From positions 186,001-250,000 of the forward strand of contig CAJTLN010000004.1 in NCBI GenBank assembly GCA_910577505.1: 64,000 nt of DNA, given 5' to 3'. This document shows positions 28,158-36,756 of the stretch, one piece after another; position 1 is the stretch's first letter; every line of letters begins with the position of its first letter. The notes under the pieces were generated by a model, which was not told where the DNA came from, ran no database searches, and saw only the letters and a list, made by a program, of their open reading frames with translations. Origin of the DNA: an uncultured Bacilli bacterium. GTDB lineage: Bacteria; Bacillota_I; Bacilli_A; RF39; UBA660. A program made the translations under genes and the position numbers.

Positions 28158-29078
28158 TTTAATTTCTATAATTTTTTTTGCTATTTCTAAATCCATTTTA
28201 TCAATTGCTTGTTTAGTAAGCCCTGCAATATGTGGCGTAACAATTACATTAGTTTTAAAAAAAGAAAACATAAATTCATACTCATCACAATCTATATCTA
28301 ATCCGACATAGAATTTTTTGTTTTTGTCAACTTTTTCAAATAAGCCACGCATATCAACAACATCGGCTCTTGAAGTATTAATAAATATTGCATTCTCTTT
28401 CATCAAATTTAATTTCTCTTTAGATATTATTTTTGTTGTCTCTTCAGTTAAAGGAATACTAACATTAACAATATCACTTTCACTTAATACATCATCAAGA
28501 CTTTTAAATTCAACTACATAATCTAATAAATCACTATGTTTATCTGGATGCTTAGTATAACAAATCATTTTCATATCAAAAACACTTGCAATCTTTATAA
28601 CTTCTTTTGTAATATTCCCTGCTCCAATTAATCCTAAAGTCTTACCATATATATCTTCTGGTTTATCACGAATATATTTCCTATCTCCATCACCATTTAT
28701 TACTAAATCATTCCCTACATATACTCTCTTACTAAGAGCAAGTATTAGTGAAAATATATGTTCTGCAACAGAATGAGCTATAGACTCTTTAACATTTATG
28801 ACTTTTACCACATCAGAATTAATAACTTCACTATCTATATGATCTAAACCAATTGATAAAGTTGCAATAACTTTTGGCTCCTTAACATAATCTAAAATAT
28901 CTTTTGATATCTTAGTTCTAACTCCAATAATTAAACAATCATAATCTTGTAATAACTTTACTATTTCATCAGTACTATATTCTTTATTTGTATCATTAAC
29001 ATTTACTTCAATACTATTACGTTTTAGTATTTCTATTGCTTCTTTACTATAATCACTAATAACTGAATAAACTCTCAT
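28146..29078 (-). CDS. D-isomer-specific 2-hydroxyacid dehydrogenase
   Basis: 310 residues from the ATG that AAGGA precedes by 9 bases (29078). The Rossmann motif is GLIGAGNIT, where the usual last glycine is Thr. Catalytic residues are the Arg in NTSRADVVD, the acidic residue around LDIDCDE and the His in VTPHIAGLT. The family reduces 2-keto acids with NAD(P)H (glycerate, lactate, phosphoglycerate, erythronate phosphate); the substrate is not predictable here. It is last in an operon with a DUF5680 protein and an inositol-phosphatase-like enzyme. Confidence 0.85.
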   Translation of the reverse strand: MRVYSVISDYSKEAIEILKRNSIEVNVNDTNKEYSTDEIVKLLQDYDCLIIGVRTKISKDILDYVKEPKVIATLSIGLDHIDSEVINSDVVKVINVKESIAHSVAEHIFSLILALSKRVYVGNDLVINGDGDRKYIRDKPEDIYGKTLGLIGAGNITKEVIKIASVFDMKMICYTKHPDKHSDLLDYVVEFKSLDDVLSESDIVNVSIPLTEETTKIISKEKLNLMKENAIFINTSRADVVDMRGLFEKVDKNKKFYVGLDIDCDEYEFMFSFFKTNVIVTPHIAGLTKQAIDKMDLEIAKKIIEIKNSQ

Positions 29079-29096
29079 TAACATCATTCCTTAATT

Positions 29097-29561
29097 TTAT
29101 TTTATTAAACCACCATGACATTGTAATTTAAATATTAATTTATCATCTTTATAAATCTCTTCAATACCACTAAAATTCTCTAGTGTCCCTTCACATTTAA
29201 ACATATAAATATATCCTTCATTTTCAAATCTTCTTGGTCCTCGTAAAGGAAGTACACTAGTATCTTCTCCCACTCTCATAAGAGCAGGTCTTAATGCCTT
29301 ATCCATTGCTTCTTCACTTAAACTTGAATCAACTGTTACACCATAATAATTCATTCCCCAAACAGGAACTTTACTATCTATATAAACAACTTCTTCTCCT
29401 ACAAACTTAACTCCACCAAAGAAAGTATCATGATACTTCATTCCATCTTTCTCATAATGATAATCATTTGATCCTTCTCTACTTGAACTTACTTTTTCAA
29501 TATAACCATTAGCATAGGTTTGTTTCTTCGCTTCTATTAAGAATTCTTCTAATCTTTCCAT
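29097..29561 (-). CDS. DUF5680 family protein
   Basis: 154 residues that match my memory of DUF5680: AKKQTYANGY at the start, DYHYEKDGMKYHDTFFGG, VPVWGMNYYG, then LRPALMRV and FRLQC-like end strands. The fold is not known to me. Its start overlaps the stop of the phosphatase gene by one base (TAATG) and the dehydrogenase follows after 18 bases, so it is a middle member of a coupled three-gene unit. Function unknown. Confidence 0.75.
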   Translation of the reverse strand: MERLEEFLIEAKKQTYANGYIEKVSSSREGSNDYHYEKDGMKYHDTFFGGVKFVGEEVVYIDSKVPVWGMNYYGVTVDSSLSEEAMDKALRPALMRVGEDTSVLPLRGPRRFENEGYIYMFKCEGTLENFSGIEEIYKDDKLIFKLQCHGGLIK

Positions 29562-30349
29562 TACTTTTCATCCTTCAAATATTTTTTTATAACATCAATT
29601 ACTTCATCATGAACAATACCATTACTTAAAACGCAACCATTTATTGATTCGTCATATCGCTGTTCATTACCAAATAAATCAGTTACTTTTCCGCCAGCTT
29701 CTTCAATAATTACTTTCGCAGCAGCTACATCACAATTCTTATGCTTAGTACCAGGAAATATCGCTAAATTAAATTCTCCACTAGCAACACAAGTACAAGA
29801 TCTAACAATACTACCAATACTTACAAAATAAGTTTTCTTACCCAACTCTTTAATAACATCATAAATATTATATTTAGATTCTGGCCACATATCAAATTGT
29901 GATACACTTTTCATATCGTCTAACTCTACATCACTAACATGAAGATCTTCACCATTCATCTTAGTACCTTCACCCTTTATAGCTGAATAAAGTCTATCTG
30001 TAAATACATCATATATAACTCCAACAATAGAAACACCATCTACTACTAAAGCTAAAGAAAAAGTTGCTGTTGGAATATGTCTTGCAAACATTGCTGTTCC
30101 ATCTATTGGATCACATACCCACACATAATTACTTTTACCAAATTGTTCTTCTTCTCCATCTACACTATGCGTTGGATATTCACTCTTTACTCTCTTAATT
30201 AAATATTCATTTATTTCTATGTCAGCTTTTGTAACTATAGTATTATCATTTTTATAACTAGCTCCATTATCTGAATTAAAATATTTCATCATAATTTTAC
30301 CCGCTTCATAAGCAATACTTTTTGCAAATTCTAAATATTCTTGATTCAT
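29561..30349 (-). CDS. Inositol monophosphatase family (SuhB/IMPase-like) phosphatase
   Basis: 262 residues. Metal-binding motifs are VDGEEEQ (first Glu), WVCDPIDGTAMFA (DPIDGT) and NCDVAAAKVIIEEAGG (the family WD..A). The family removes phosphate from inositol-1-P, fructose-1,6-bisP, PAP or similar small molecules using magnesium. It opens the operon with DUF5680 and a 2-hydroxyacid dehydrogenase, suggesting a small sugar-acid or phosphate-ester pathway. Confidence 0.88.
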   Translation of the reverse strand: MNQEYLEFAKSIAYEAGKIMMKYFNSDNGASYKNDNTIVTKADIEINEYLIKRVKSEYPTHSVDGEEEQFGKSNYVWVCDPIDGTAMFARHIPTATFSLALVVDGVSIVGVIYDVFTDRLYSAIKGEGTKMNGEDLHVSDVELDDMKSVSQFDMWPESKYNIYDVIKELGKKTYFVSIGSIVRSCTCVASGEFNLAIFPGTKHKNCDVAAAKVIIEEAGGKVTDLFGNEQRYDESINGCVLSNGIVHDEVIDVIKKYLKDEK

Positions 30350-30411
30350 TATTCCATCTCCTATATAACTAATAAAATTATATCATAGCTAAATCCTTTT
30401 ATCTTTAATTA

Positions 30412-30440
30412 TTGCAACATATAAATCTATAAGATATAAT
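30412..30440 (+). promoter_or_regulatory. Promoter of a small antisense-type RNA
   Basis: TTGCAA (30412-30417), 17-base spacer, TATAAT (30435-30440). No protein gene follows on this strand; it drives the RNA at about 30447-30542. Confidence 0.75.
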
Positions 30441-30446
30441 AAAATA

Positions 30447-30542
30447 GAAGGAAACAAAAAGTGATACATTTGATGTATTGGCTTGATGCTTCCCTTTATG
30501 GTTTGGCATCTGCACTTAGTTTTACTAAGTCAGATGTTTTTT
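30447..30542 (+). ncRNA. Candidate antitoxin small RNA convergent with a hydrophobic micro-ORF
   Basis: About 95 nt between a strong promoter (30412-30440) and an intrinsic terminator whose stem is CATCTG + ACTTAGT with ACTAAGT + CAGATG (30507-30536), followed by six T. A small palindrome ATACAT-TTG-ATGTAT lies at 30464-30478. The terminator tail ends exactly at the stop codon of the convergent 29-residue peptide gene, so the RNA is complementary to the 3' end of that mRNA, as with RatA/txpA and SR4/bsrG. A related RNA without an intact ORF is at 39699-39813. Confidence 0.6.
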
Positions 30543-30630
30543 ATTTTGTTAATAGAACTACTAACAAAACTATTATAATTCCAAGTTGGAAAAATACTAT
30601 TGTAAATAGTCGACTCACAATCTTGTTCAT
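30541..30630 (-). CDS. 29-residue hydrophobic peptide, candidate type I toxin
   Basis: Reads MNKIVSRLFT, then a single hydrophobic helix (IVFFQLGIIIV, LLVVLL), ending TK and TAA. GGGGTG lies 6 bases before the ATG. Its size, one membrane helix, charged ends and convergent antisense RNA match type I toxins (TxpA, BsrG, Fst, Ldr classes), though the sequence is not one I recognise. The N-terminus also resembles the start of cardiolipin synthases, so a gene remnant is an alternative; the intact start, stop and ribosome binding site argue for a real peptide. Confidence 0.55.
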   Translation of the reverse strand: MNKIVSRLFTIVFFQLGIIIVLLVVLLTK

Positions 30631-30635
30631 ACAAC

Positions 30636-30689
30636 ACCCCTTTTCTTAAACAACCAAAACTCCCCGTTCTGCCATATCTAAAAAAGGGT
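30636..30689 (-). promoter_or_regulatory. 5' leader that can hide the ribosome binding site of the peptide gene
   Basis: In the minus-strand RNA, ACCCUUUUUU (30689-30680) can pair with GAAAAGGGGU (30645-30636), which includes the Shine-Dalgarno: ten pairs, two of them G-U. Such locking is normal in type I toxin mRNAs. A -10 like TATAAT lies at 30730-30735 without a good -35, giving a leader of about 90 nt. Confidence 0.5.
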
Positions 30690-30736
30690 AAACACCTGCA
30701 TCAAATGTATCGCTAATTAATTTAACACAATTATAA

Positions 30737-30900
30737 ATATATGTAAAACTGAGAAATTTTAACAAAAATCATCACTTTAAAAAACTTAATTATTTAAAAA
30801 ACTTAATCTCTCCTTTTACCTAACATTTACCCAATAAAATACAACTATCTAACCAAGACTCATACTATAAACAATTTTCTTTAAATAAATTCACCTCAAA
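30737..30900. other. Non-coding gap
   Basis: AT-rich sequence between the peptide locus promoter region and the terminator of the PEP-utilising-like gene. I see no ORF with a ribosome binding site and no further hairpin here. Confidence 0.5.
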
Positions 30901-30934
30901 AAAAGATTAGAAAATTCAAAAATTCTAATCTTTT
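30901..30934 (-). terminator. Terminator of the PEP-utilising-enzyme-like gene
   Basis: 12-bp stem AAAAGATTAGAA (30901-30912) with TTCTAATCTTTT (30923-30934), overlapping the end of the coding sequence. Confidence 0.8.
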
Positions 30935-32862
30935 TTATCTTTATTAACCAACTTTAAAGAATGAACTCCTTTACCTATCCTATTTCTTATTACTGAAACG
31001 TTAGTAGGACTTACGCTCAAATAATCTACTCCTGATTCCAAGAAAAAATCTACATTATCTAAATTATTAGTATGTTCACCACAAACTCCTATAGAAATAT
31101 CAGGATTTCCTGCCTTTACTCTATAAATAATTTCTTTTATTGCCTCTTTTAATTGATTATTCAAATAATAAAATTCTGTACTTTCACTTTCTCTTGACTT
31201 GCCAGTTAAACTCTCTGTTAAATCATTTAAACCAATTGATACAAAATCAACTTTTCTAGCAATTAAATCTGCTCTATCAATTGAAAGAGAATTTTCTATC
31301 ATCACTCCATATCTATATGGTACACCAAACTTCTCATTCTCTTCTTCAATAACTTCTCTAATACTTACTAAATCCCAATCACTTTCTATATATGGAACTA
31401 ATATATCCACTGCTCTTCCATATTTTGAAGTCACCTCTAAAATAACACTTACCATAATTTTAAGAAAGTCATCATTCCTACATAAATATCTAGCTCCTCT
31501 TAAACTTTTTAATGTTTCATAATCATATGGAGAAAAATAAACTTCGTCTAAATCTTGTTCTGTTATCGTAACTTTACTTAAAATATCTTTAAATCTAAAA
31601 TCAAATAATCTTACAACCACTCTTTGGCCATTAAAATTCTTAAATACTGTATCTAAAAAATTTCTATACAAGTTTTTAAATTCATCAACTACCTCTTCAT
31701 CAACATCATAATCAATAAATAAAGGTAATAATTTTTCTAGAACTTCTTTCTCATAAATAAGAGTTTCACTTCTAACTAAACCTACTCCACATTCTCCATT
31801 AGCTAATGCCCCTTCAATCATTAATAAATCATCAACATTTGCTAATACTTGTAAGTTCTTCTTTTCTGTACTTTCTTCTACAAAACTAGGTTCTCCAAAA
31901 TAATCTACTTCAGCCTTGCCATCTTTATCTACCTTAATCTTCTTACCTTCACTATCAGTAGCTAACGTAAAATCCATTGTATCTAATTTAGCAATCGAAT
32001 ATTCAAATCCACATACTTTATGATGCCCAAATACTGTATCGCACGCATCCACTCTACTTAAATCAATTACTTCATCTATTATGGCATTTCTAATATTAGC
32101 AAATTTTAAACTCTCTCTATTCTCATTTACATTTATAAGTCTTATCTTACGTACATTATCTTTCAAATTTATACAAATTGTTTTAGCTTTACTACAATCA
32201 ATAATTACTTCTCCATCAAAAGGAAATGGAAAATCATCAATATCAGAAACATTTCCAAAATGACCATCAATAGCAATATTATCATAAAACTCAAAGTGTC
32301 TTCTTCCATAATCAACCCATTGTAAATGTTTTTTCTCTTCTGGTGCCACATTTATAAAAGCTTCTCTAGCCGTCAAATTACCATTCATTACAGCTATTAC
32401 ATCTTCTCTTTTATATCCTAAATAAATCATTGACTTTACAAATAAAATTACTCTTTCTTCATCACTTAACTTATTCCATTCAAAAGTAGAATCTAAACTT
32501 GGTTCATAAGTTTTACTATCATTACATTCATATAAAGTAATATTAAGGTTATCATGAAAAGTATCAACACCAAACATAATAGCATAATCAAATATTACTT
32601 TGCCATCTTTTATCTCGCCAATAGTTAATCCTAAATTAGTATAAACTTCTCCATTAGAGTGAGTACTATAACCTCGTCTTCCCCACACTATACCATCTTT
32701 AATTCTTTTCGTATCATAACTATAATTATTATAAGTATAAAGTCTAGGAAATAAGTCGCAATCAGTTCCAAAATAATCAAGTTCATCCTTATGTAAATCA
32801 TAACCAAAAGAAACTAACTTTACTAATTCAGGTACTTTTATTCTATAATCATTATCTAACAT
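30925..32862 (-). CDS. PEP-utilising enzyme homologue (PtsI/PPDK-type TIM barrel) with unknown N-terminus
   Basis: 645 residues. From about residue 330 it follows the C-terminal barrel of PEP-utilising enzymes: CGVGLVRSETL, VVVRLFDFR, LRGARYLCR, YGVMIENSL, VDFVSIGLNDLTES, ISIGVCGEH (catalytic Cys) and YLSVSP. The usual swivelling domain with its phospho-His (GG.TSHAA) is not seen; instead there is an N-terminal region (1-200) with no family I know and a beta-rich middle (215-320). So it could use PEP or pyruvate chemistry but is not a normal PTS enzyme I or PPDK. AGGAGG precedes the start; the gene is monocistronic. Confidence 0.75.
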   Translation of the reverse strand: MLDNDYRIKVPELVKLVSFGYDLHKDELDYFGTDCDLFPRLYTYNNYSYDTKRIKDGIVWGRRGYSTHSNGEVYTNLGLTIGEIKDGKVIFDYAIMFGVDTFHDNLNITLYECNDSKTYEPSLDSTFEWNKLSDEERVILFVKSMIYLGYKREDVIAVMNGNLTAREAFINVAPEEKKHLQWVDYGRRHFEFYDNIAIDGHFGNVSDIDDFPFPFDGEVIIDCSKAKTICINLKDNVRKIRLINVNENRESLKFANIRNAIIDEVIDLSRVDACDTVFGHHKVCGFEYSIAKLDTMDFTLATDSEGKKIKVDKDGKAEVDYFGEPSFVEESTEKKNLQVLANVDDLLMIEGALANGECGVGLVRSETLIYEKEVLEKLLPLFIDYDVDEEVVDEFKNLYRNFLDTVFKNFNGQRVVVRLFDFRFKDILSKVTITEQDLDEVYFSPYDYETLKSLRGARYLCRNDDFLKIMVSVILEVTSKYGRAVDILVPYIESDWDLVSIREVIEEENEKFGVPYRYGVMIENSLSIDRADLIARKVDFVSIGLNDLTESLTGKSRESESTEFYYLNNQLKEAIKEIIYRVKAGNPDISIGVCGEHTNNLDNVDFFLESGVDYLSVSPTNVSVIRNRIGKGVHSLKLVNKDKKD

Positions 32863-32921
32863 AATGCTTTCCTCCTAAATTATTCCTTATTCTATCATAA
32901 TAAAATTTATTTTACTATAAA

Positions 32922-32943
32922 AAAGAAGACTAAAAGTCTCTTT
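32922..32943 (-). terminator. Terminator of the cupin gene
   Basis: AAAGAAGAC pairs with GTCTCTTT with one bulge; an A-run on the plus strand gives the minus-strand T-tail. It overlaps the last bases of the cupin gene. Confidence 0.6.
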
Positions 32944-33286
32944 AATCTACGTATTTATGTTGTTCACTAGTCCATGCTGGTGTACAAGGAACTCCTGCTT
33001 CAAAATTACCATCAAAAGCATAACACTCATTTTTATCAATAATAAGTACATCCCCTTGATTAAAATGAATAACTTCTTCACTATCTTTCTTATATAAAGT
33101 ACCACTACCACTAATTATATAAAGTAGTTCTTTACATTCAGTATTAGTTTGATATCCACTCTTAGGACTTCTACCATTTATATTTATAACTGCAAAATTT
33201 ATATCTTTGTCTTTACAAGGATAATCCATTCCTGAATATCCGTCTCCACTATAGAATTCTGCTTCACTCTTCTTTATATATTCCAT
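32942..33286 (-). CDS. Small single-domain cupin protein
   Basis: 114 residues, one double-stranded beta-helix. Cupin motif 1 is degenerate (GYQTNTECKELLYIISGSGTLY keeps the Glu but not the His pair); motif 2 is FNQGDVLIIDKNECYAF. It may act as a small-molecule isomerase, a binding protein or a sensor. It begins 2 bases after a gene broken by a stop codon (33289-33951), so the pair was one operon. Confidence 0.78.
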   Translation of the reverse strand: MEYIKKSEAEFYSGDGYSGMDYPCKDKDINFAVININGRSPKSGYQTNTECKELLYIISGSGTLYKKDSEEVIHFNQGDVLIIDKNECYAFDGNFEAGVPCTPAWTSEQHKYVD

Positions 33287-33288
33287 AA

Positions 33289-33951
33289 CTATTCTCCTTT
33301 ATTTCTTTCCATAGTTAAAGGTGAATTATCTTGTATAGGTATTAATCTTGTCTTTATCGTATTAATAAATGCACATTTATGTTCAATTAAGAACTTCTCT
33401 GTATTTGTTGATAACTCATATTTTATATACACATCAGGAATAAATTCATATCTATCACTCTCAAAATTACCGTAAGATGTATCACTTTCAGTATAACTTC
33501 CCTTTAACATATTATATAAAAGATTCCATCTATCACAAGAACCAACATCAGTTTCTCTTTTATTATCATTAAACTCTTTAACTATAGGTTCTTCTTGCAT
33601 ATCTAAGAACTTACAAGTAATATTATTTTTCTCGTAAATATCTCTTAATATCTTATCTCCATAGTATTGATCTAATGCTACACTAATACACTTATCTATA
33701 TCAGTATCTTTATTTAATACAACTAATCTTACTACTTCTTTATTCTTATAAAAGACTATTGCATTATGTTTATTATTTATCTTTATATCAGGATTCTCTA
33801 CATCTATTATGCAATTACAATTTTTTACTATTTTATATTAATCAAATGGAATATTATCATTATCAAAACCATCTACAAATGCTCCATTAAAACATTCATA
33901 TTGATTTTCATATTGTTCTGTCCATAAATCTACAGTATTTATTAATTTCAT
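33289..33951 (-). pseudogene. Unrecognised gene interrupted by one in-frame TAA
   Basis: A 221-codon frame starts at the ATG at 33951 (AGAGGTATTAAT before it), reads MKLINTVDLWTEQYENQYEC and reaches TAA at 33838-33840 (codon 38). It then continues open in the same frame through YKIVKNCNCIIDVENP to the stop at 33289. The 103-residue frame starting at 33600 is only the tail of this gene. The stop could be a real nonsense mutation or a sequence error. The family is not recognised; the first residues suggest a small cytosolic protein. The downstream cupin gene follows 2 bases later. Confidence 0.75.
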
Positions 33952-33985
33952 ATTAATACCTCTCTTTTAAACTTATCATAAATAT

Positions 33986-34798
33986 TTATGAATTTTCTTT
34001 CTTTAATTTATTATCAACTGGTAATGGAAATACTTCATCTCTTTGTAAAATAACATCAGCATAATGCTGGCCCATATCTAAATAATCTTCTAATAAAGCT
34101 ATATCCATAGAATACATAATTGGAATAAACCTATCTGAAGAAACTCCACCAATTACTAATTCTCTTTCATTGGCTTTCTTATAAGCCATATTAAATTCAT
34201 CAACAATATCCACAAGTTCTTTATCGTTATGAACTTTCTTATACTCTTCACAAAAACGTTTGCGCAAATTTGGAATACTTCTAAATCCAGGATTTTGTAC
34301 TCCTAACATCGCAATAGTTGCTAACACTAAATTATAAAAATCTAATTCTTCTTTATTTCCAGTTAAAACATAATCTGTTTCATATTTCTTAGATAATGGC
34401 ATCTCTCCACAAGACTTATACCATACACTTACTTTATTTTTAGTTACATATAAAACAGAATCTTTACTTGAATATCCAGCTAATCTAATATCTGGAATAC
34501 TAACATTCAATACATTAGACAACACTTGATTAAGACGATTATGTCCACCTAGCTCTGTATCTAAAGAAAATTCATATCCATTCATTTCTTGTGCTATTTC
34601 ATCAAAATGACTACATAATTCTACATATATTCTACGCCACTCAATATCACTATAACTATAAAAAATATTCAAAAATTCAATTTCATTACAATCTACACTT
34701 TTATTCCTACTTATCTCTTTTATCTTATTTCTCATCATATTAACACACCAATAAGCACTAGCTTGAATAGGTGTTAACTCTATCATACCTTTTTCCAT
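33986..34798 (-). CDS. Unknown cytoplasmic protein
   Basis: 270 residues from the ATG at 34798, placed by GGAGG 6 bases before it (the frame is open to a TTG five codons up). It is mostly helical, no signal or membrane segment. Notable stretches are ELTPIQASAYWCVNMMRNKI, DTELGGHNRLNQVLSNVL, and SSDRFIPIMYSMDIALLEDY near the end. No family is recognised. It stands alone between a terminator and the broken gene. Confidence 0.72.
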   Translation of the reverse strand: MEKGMIELTPIQASAYWCVNMMRNKIKEISRNKSVDCNEIEFLNIFYSYSDIEWRRIYVELCSHFDEIAQEMNGYEFSLDTELGGHNRLNQVLSNVLNVSIPDIRLAGYSSKDSVLYVTKNKVSVWYKSCGEMPLSKKYETDYVLTGNKEELDFYNLVLATIAMLGVQNPGFRSIPNLRKRFCEEYKKVHNDKELVDIVDEFNMAYKKANERELVIGGVSSDRFIPIMYSMDIALLEDYLDMGQHYADVILQRDEVFPLPVDNKLKKENS

Positions 34799-34838
34799 AA
34801 TAAGCCTCCACAAGTGCTTTTATTCTAACACAAAAAAA

Positions 34839-34858
34839 GAGAAAACACTATGTTTCTC
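34839..34858 (-). terminator. Terminator of the four-helix protein gene
   Basis: GAGAAA-type stem with one bulge (34839-34858); seven A on the plus strand give the minus-strand T-tail. Confidence 0.65.
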
Positions 34859-34870
34859 CTATATAAAAAA

Positions 34871-35308
34871 CTACAAAAATTTTTTTAATTTTTCAACAGC
34901 ATCTTCTTGCGTATCAACATACTCTTGAATTAATTTATGTACTTCAGGATTAGTATCTTTATTATTTAATAACTTTCTTCCTTCAATAATTCCCATATTA
35001 GTGCCTTGCAATAATAATTCAGCAATTTTTGAAGTACTATCATCCATCATTGTCTTCATTTCTACTCCAGACCATGTCATAAATTTATTCATAGCATTCG
35101 TTTCATGTGGTTCTCCATAAGAATATTCTGGATATAACTCACAAATCTTATCAGAAATTTCTTTATATTTATCATATTGTTTTGTAAGTTCTTCTTTTAA
35201 TGCATCATCACTTACCTTTTCTAAAATAAAATGAATTGCATCTTTCCCCATACAAGCCCCTTTATTAAGTTCATCTAACACATTTACTTCTACTGGTTCA
35301 TTATTCAT
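34871..35308 (-). CDS. Small four-helix (ferritin-like/DUF2383-like) protein
   Basis: 145 residues from the ATG at 35308; AGGAGG lies within the longer open frame 7 bases before it, so the upstream ATG is excluded. Sequence is fully helical: residues 10-50, 60-80 and 85-145 form amphipathic helices (LDELNKGACMGKDAIHFILE at the start; LLLQGTNMGIIEGRKLLNN later). This resembles DUF2383/DUF892-type ferritin-like bundles, but no clear di-iron ligand set can be read. It is flanked by terminators on both sides, so it is monocistronic. Confidence 0.7.
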   Translation of the reverse strand: MNNEPVEVNVLDELNKGACMGKDAIHFILEKVSDDALKEELTKQYDKYKEISDKICELYPEYSYGEPHETNAMNKFMTWSGVEMKTMMDDSTSKIAELLLQGTNMGIIEGRKLLNNKDTNPEVHKLIQEYVDTQEDAVEKLKKFL

Positions 35309-35365
35309 ATATTTATTCCTCCTAAACATATTTTGGTAATAACAAAGATATTTTATTCATAAAAA

Positions 35366-35389
35366 AACTAAAACATTTCTGCTTTAGTT
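35366..35389 (-). terminator. Terminator of the six-gene operon
   Basis: AACTAAA (35366-35372) pairs with TTTAGTT (35383-35389); an A-run on the plus strand gives the T-tail on the minus strand. Confidence 0.65.
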
Positions 35390-35393
35390 AATA

Positions 35394-35933
35394 TTACTTA
35401 ATTTCATAAATCCAACCTGGTTGCCAACTCTTTGTCTTTCTCCAATCTTTGTCAATTGCTTCTTCCCAAGTTCTACCTTCTAATAAAACTTGTAATGCTA
35501 ATTGTGGAGCTTTATGTGCAACAATAGCTATATGTTTGCCATCATAATTTTCTTTTAAATAATCACAAAATTCTTTTAATCTCTTTTCTACATCTAACAT
35601 ACATTCCCCATTAGGAAATCTTTCCTCAATATGTTCTTCATATTTTGCTAAACTACTATCCATACCATTATAATCACCATAATTGCATTCCCTTAATCTC
35701 TTATCTTGAATAATCTCTTTTACTCCTTCAAAAGTATATTTAGCTGAATCTATTGCTCTTTGTAAATCTGAACAAAATACTACATCATATTGTGTTATAT
35801 CTACTTGATCTTTTAATACTATACTTTGCTCTATCCCTTTTTCAGATAATACTCCTGGTAACCATCCAGTTGATTTATGCTCCAAATTATCAAGTGTTGT
35901 ACCATGTACAAAATAAGTTATTTTAACTGCCAT
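35394..35933 (-). CDS. Histidine phosphatase superfamily protein (variant RHG motif)
   Basis: 179 residues. The phosphoglycerate-mutase-like fold is clear: TYFVHGTTLDN, TGWLPGVLSEKG, VVFCSDLQRAIDSA, LRECNYGDYNG and the second catalytic His in IAIVAHKAPQLA. The nucleophile motif is VHGT, so the usual Arg before the catalytic His is Val. A substrate other than phosphoglycerate is likely. It is the last gene of a six-gene operon led by the PurA-like enzyme. Confidence 0.85.
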   Translation of the reverse strand: MAVKITYFVHGTTLDNLEHKSTGWLPGVLSEKGIEQSIVLKDQVDITQYDVVFCSDLQRAIDSAKYTFEGVKEIIQDKRLRECNYGDYNGMDSSLAKYEEHIEERFPNGECMLDVEKRLKEFCDYLKENYDGKHIAIVAHKAPQLALQVLLEGRTWEEAIDKDWRKTKSWQPGWIYEIK

Positions 35934-35949
35934 ATCTATCTCCTCTTTC

Positions 35950-36756
35950 TTAATTTATTTCAATTGTTTCTAAATCATCAGGTACAATTACTCTACCATT
36001 AAAATAATCCTGTGCTTCTTTAGTATACAATTCTTTTCTTTTATCCTTATGTGACTCTTCTGTATGATATAAAATTAAATTTTTAATATTAAGTTTGTTC
36101 ATAACTTCACTTACACTTTTTGTTGTTGAATGATTCTTTTCATAAGCATGAAATATATATTCTTCTGAATCTAAACAAAATGCTTCATGCATTACATAAT
36201 CATAATCTCTAAATCTATCATATAATAGTGGATTTAATGTTTCATCTCCTAAAAAAGCAAACTTTTTATTATTTAAAATACATTCAAAACCATATTGTTT
36301 AGTCCCTTTAGCTTGTATATCAAAAAAAGTATAATCTACTCCATTAATATTATATTTATCACCATCTTGTAATACTTTAAAATCTACAATGCTATAAATA
36401 GCTTTCATTACCTTTTCAGGTAATATGTATTTAGAAACTCCTTTAATTGCTTCATAAACAGCATCATTACAATAAAGATTTATTTTCTCCGTTATCTCAC
36501 CATGAATAACATACCGATTAATTTTTTTAAAATACCAAAACAAACCTAATATATGATCAGTATGGCTATGACTTATAAATATATGTTTTATTCCTTTATA
36601 ATCAATATTAGATTCATTTAATCTTTTTATTATTTCAATACTTCCACCAGTATCAACTAAAAAATTACCATTTTCATTTTGTACAACAAAACAAGTATTA
36701 TATAACTCTAATGGTCCACCATTACCTACACCTAACATTATTATTTTATTCATCAT
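35950..36756 (-). CDS. Metallo-beta-lactamase fold hydrolase (RNase Z-like group)
   Basis: 268 residues. GNGGPLELYNTCFVV starts the fold, the metal motif is FISHSHTDHILG, then LGDETLNP and ILYHTEESHKDK near the end. The design is like RNase Z, phosphodiesterase and AHL-lactonase groups. There is no long exosite arm as in RNase Z, so small-molecule ester or cyclic phosphate cleavage is possible. It overlaps the upstream Nudix gene by 11 bases. Confidence 0.85.
   Translation of the reverse strand: MMNKIIMLGVGNGGPLELYNTCFVVQNENGNFLVDTGGSIEIIKRLNESNIDYKGIKHIFISHSHTDHILGLFWYFKKINRYVIHGEITEKINLYCNDAVYEAIKGVSKYILPEKVMKAIYSIVDFKVLQDGDKYNINGVDYTFFDIQAKGTKQYGFECILNNKKFAFLGDETLNPLLYDRFRDYDYVMHEAFCLDSEEYIFHAYEKNHSTTKSVSEVMNKLNIKNLILYHTEESHKDKRKELYTKEAQDYFNGRVIVPDDLETIEIN

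Noticed and set aside
30461..30649. 62-residue plus-strand frame in the 30.4-30.9 kb gap
   Set aside because: It runs through the small RNA, its terminator and the complement of the hydrophobic peptide; it has no sensible composition or start site.
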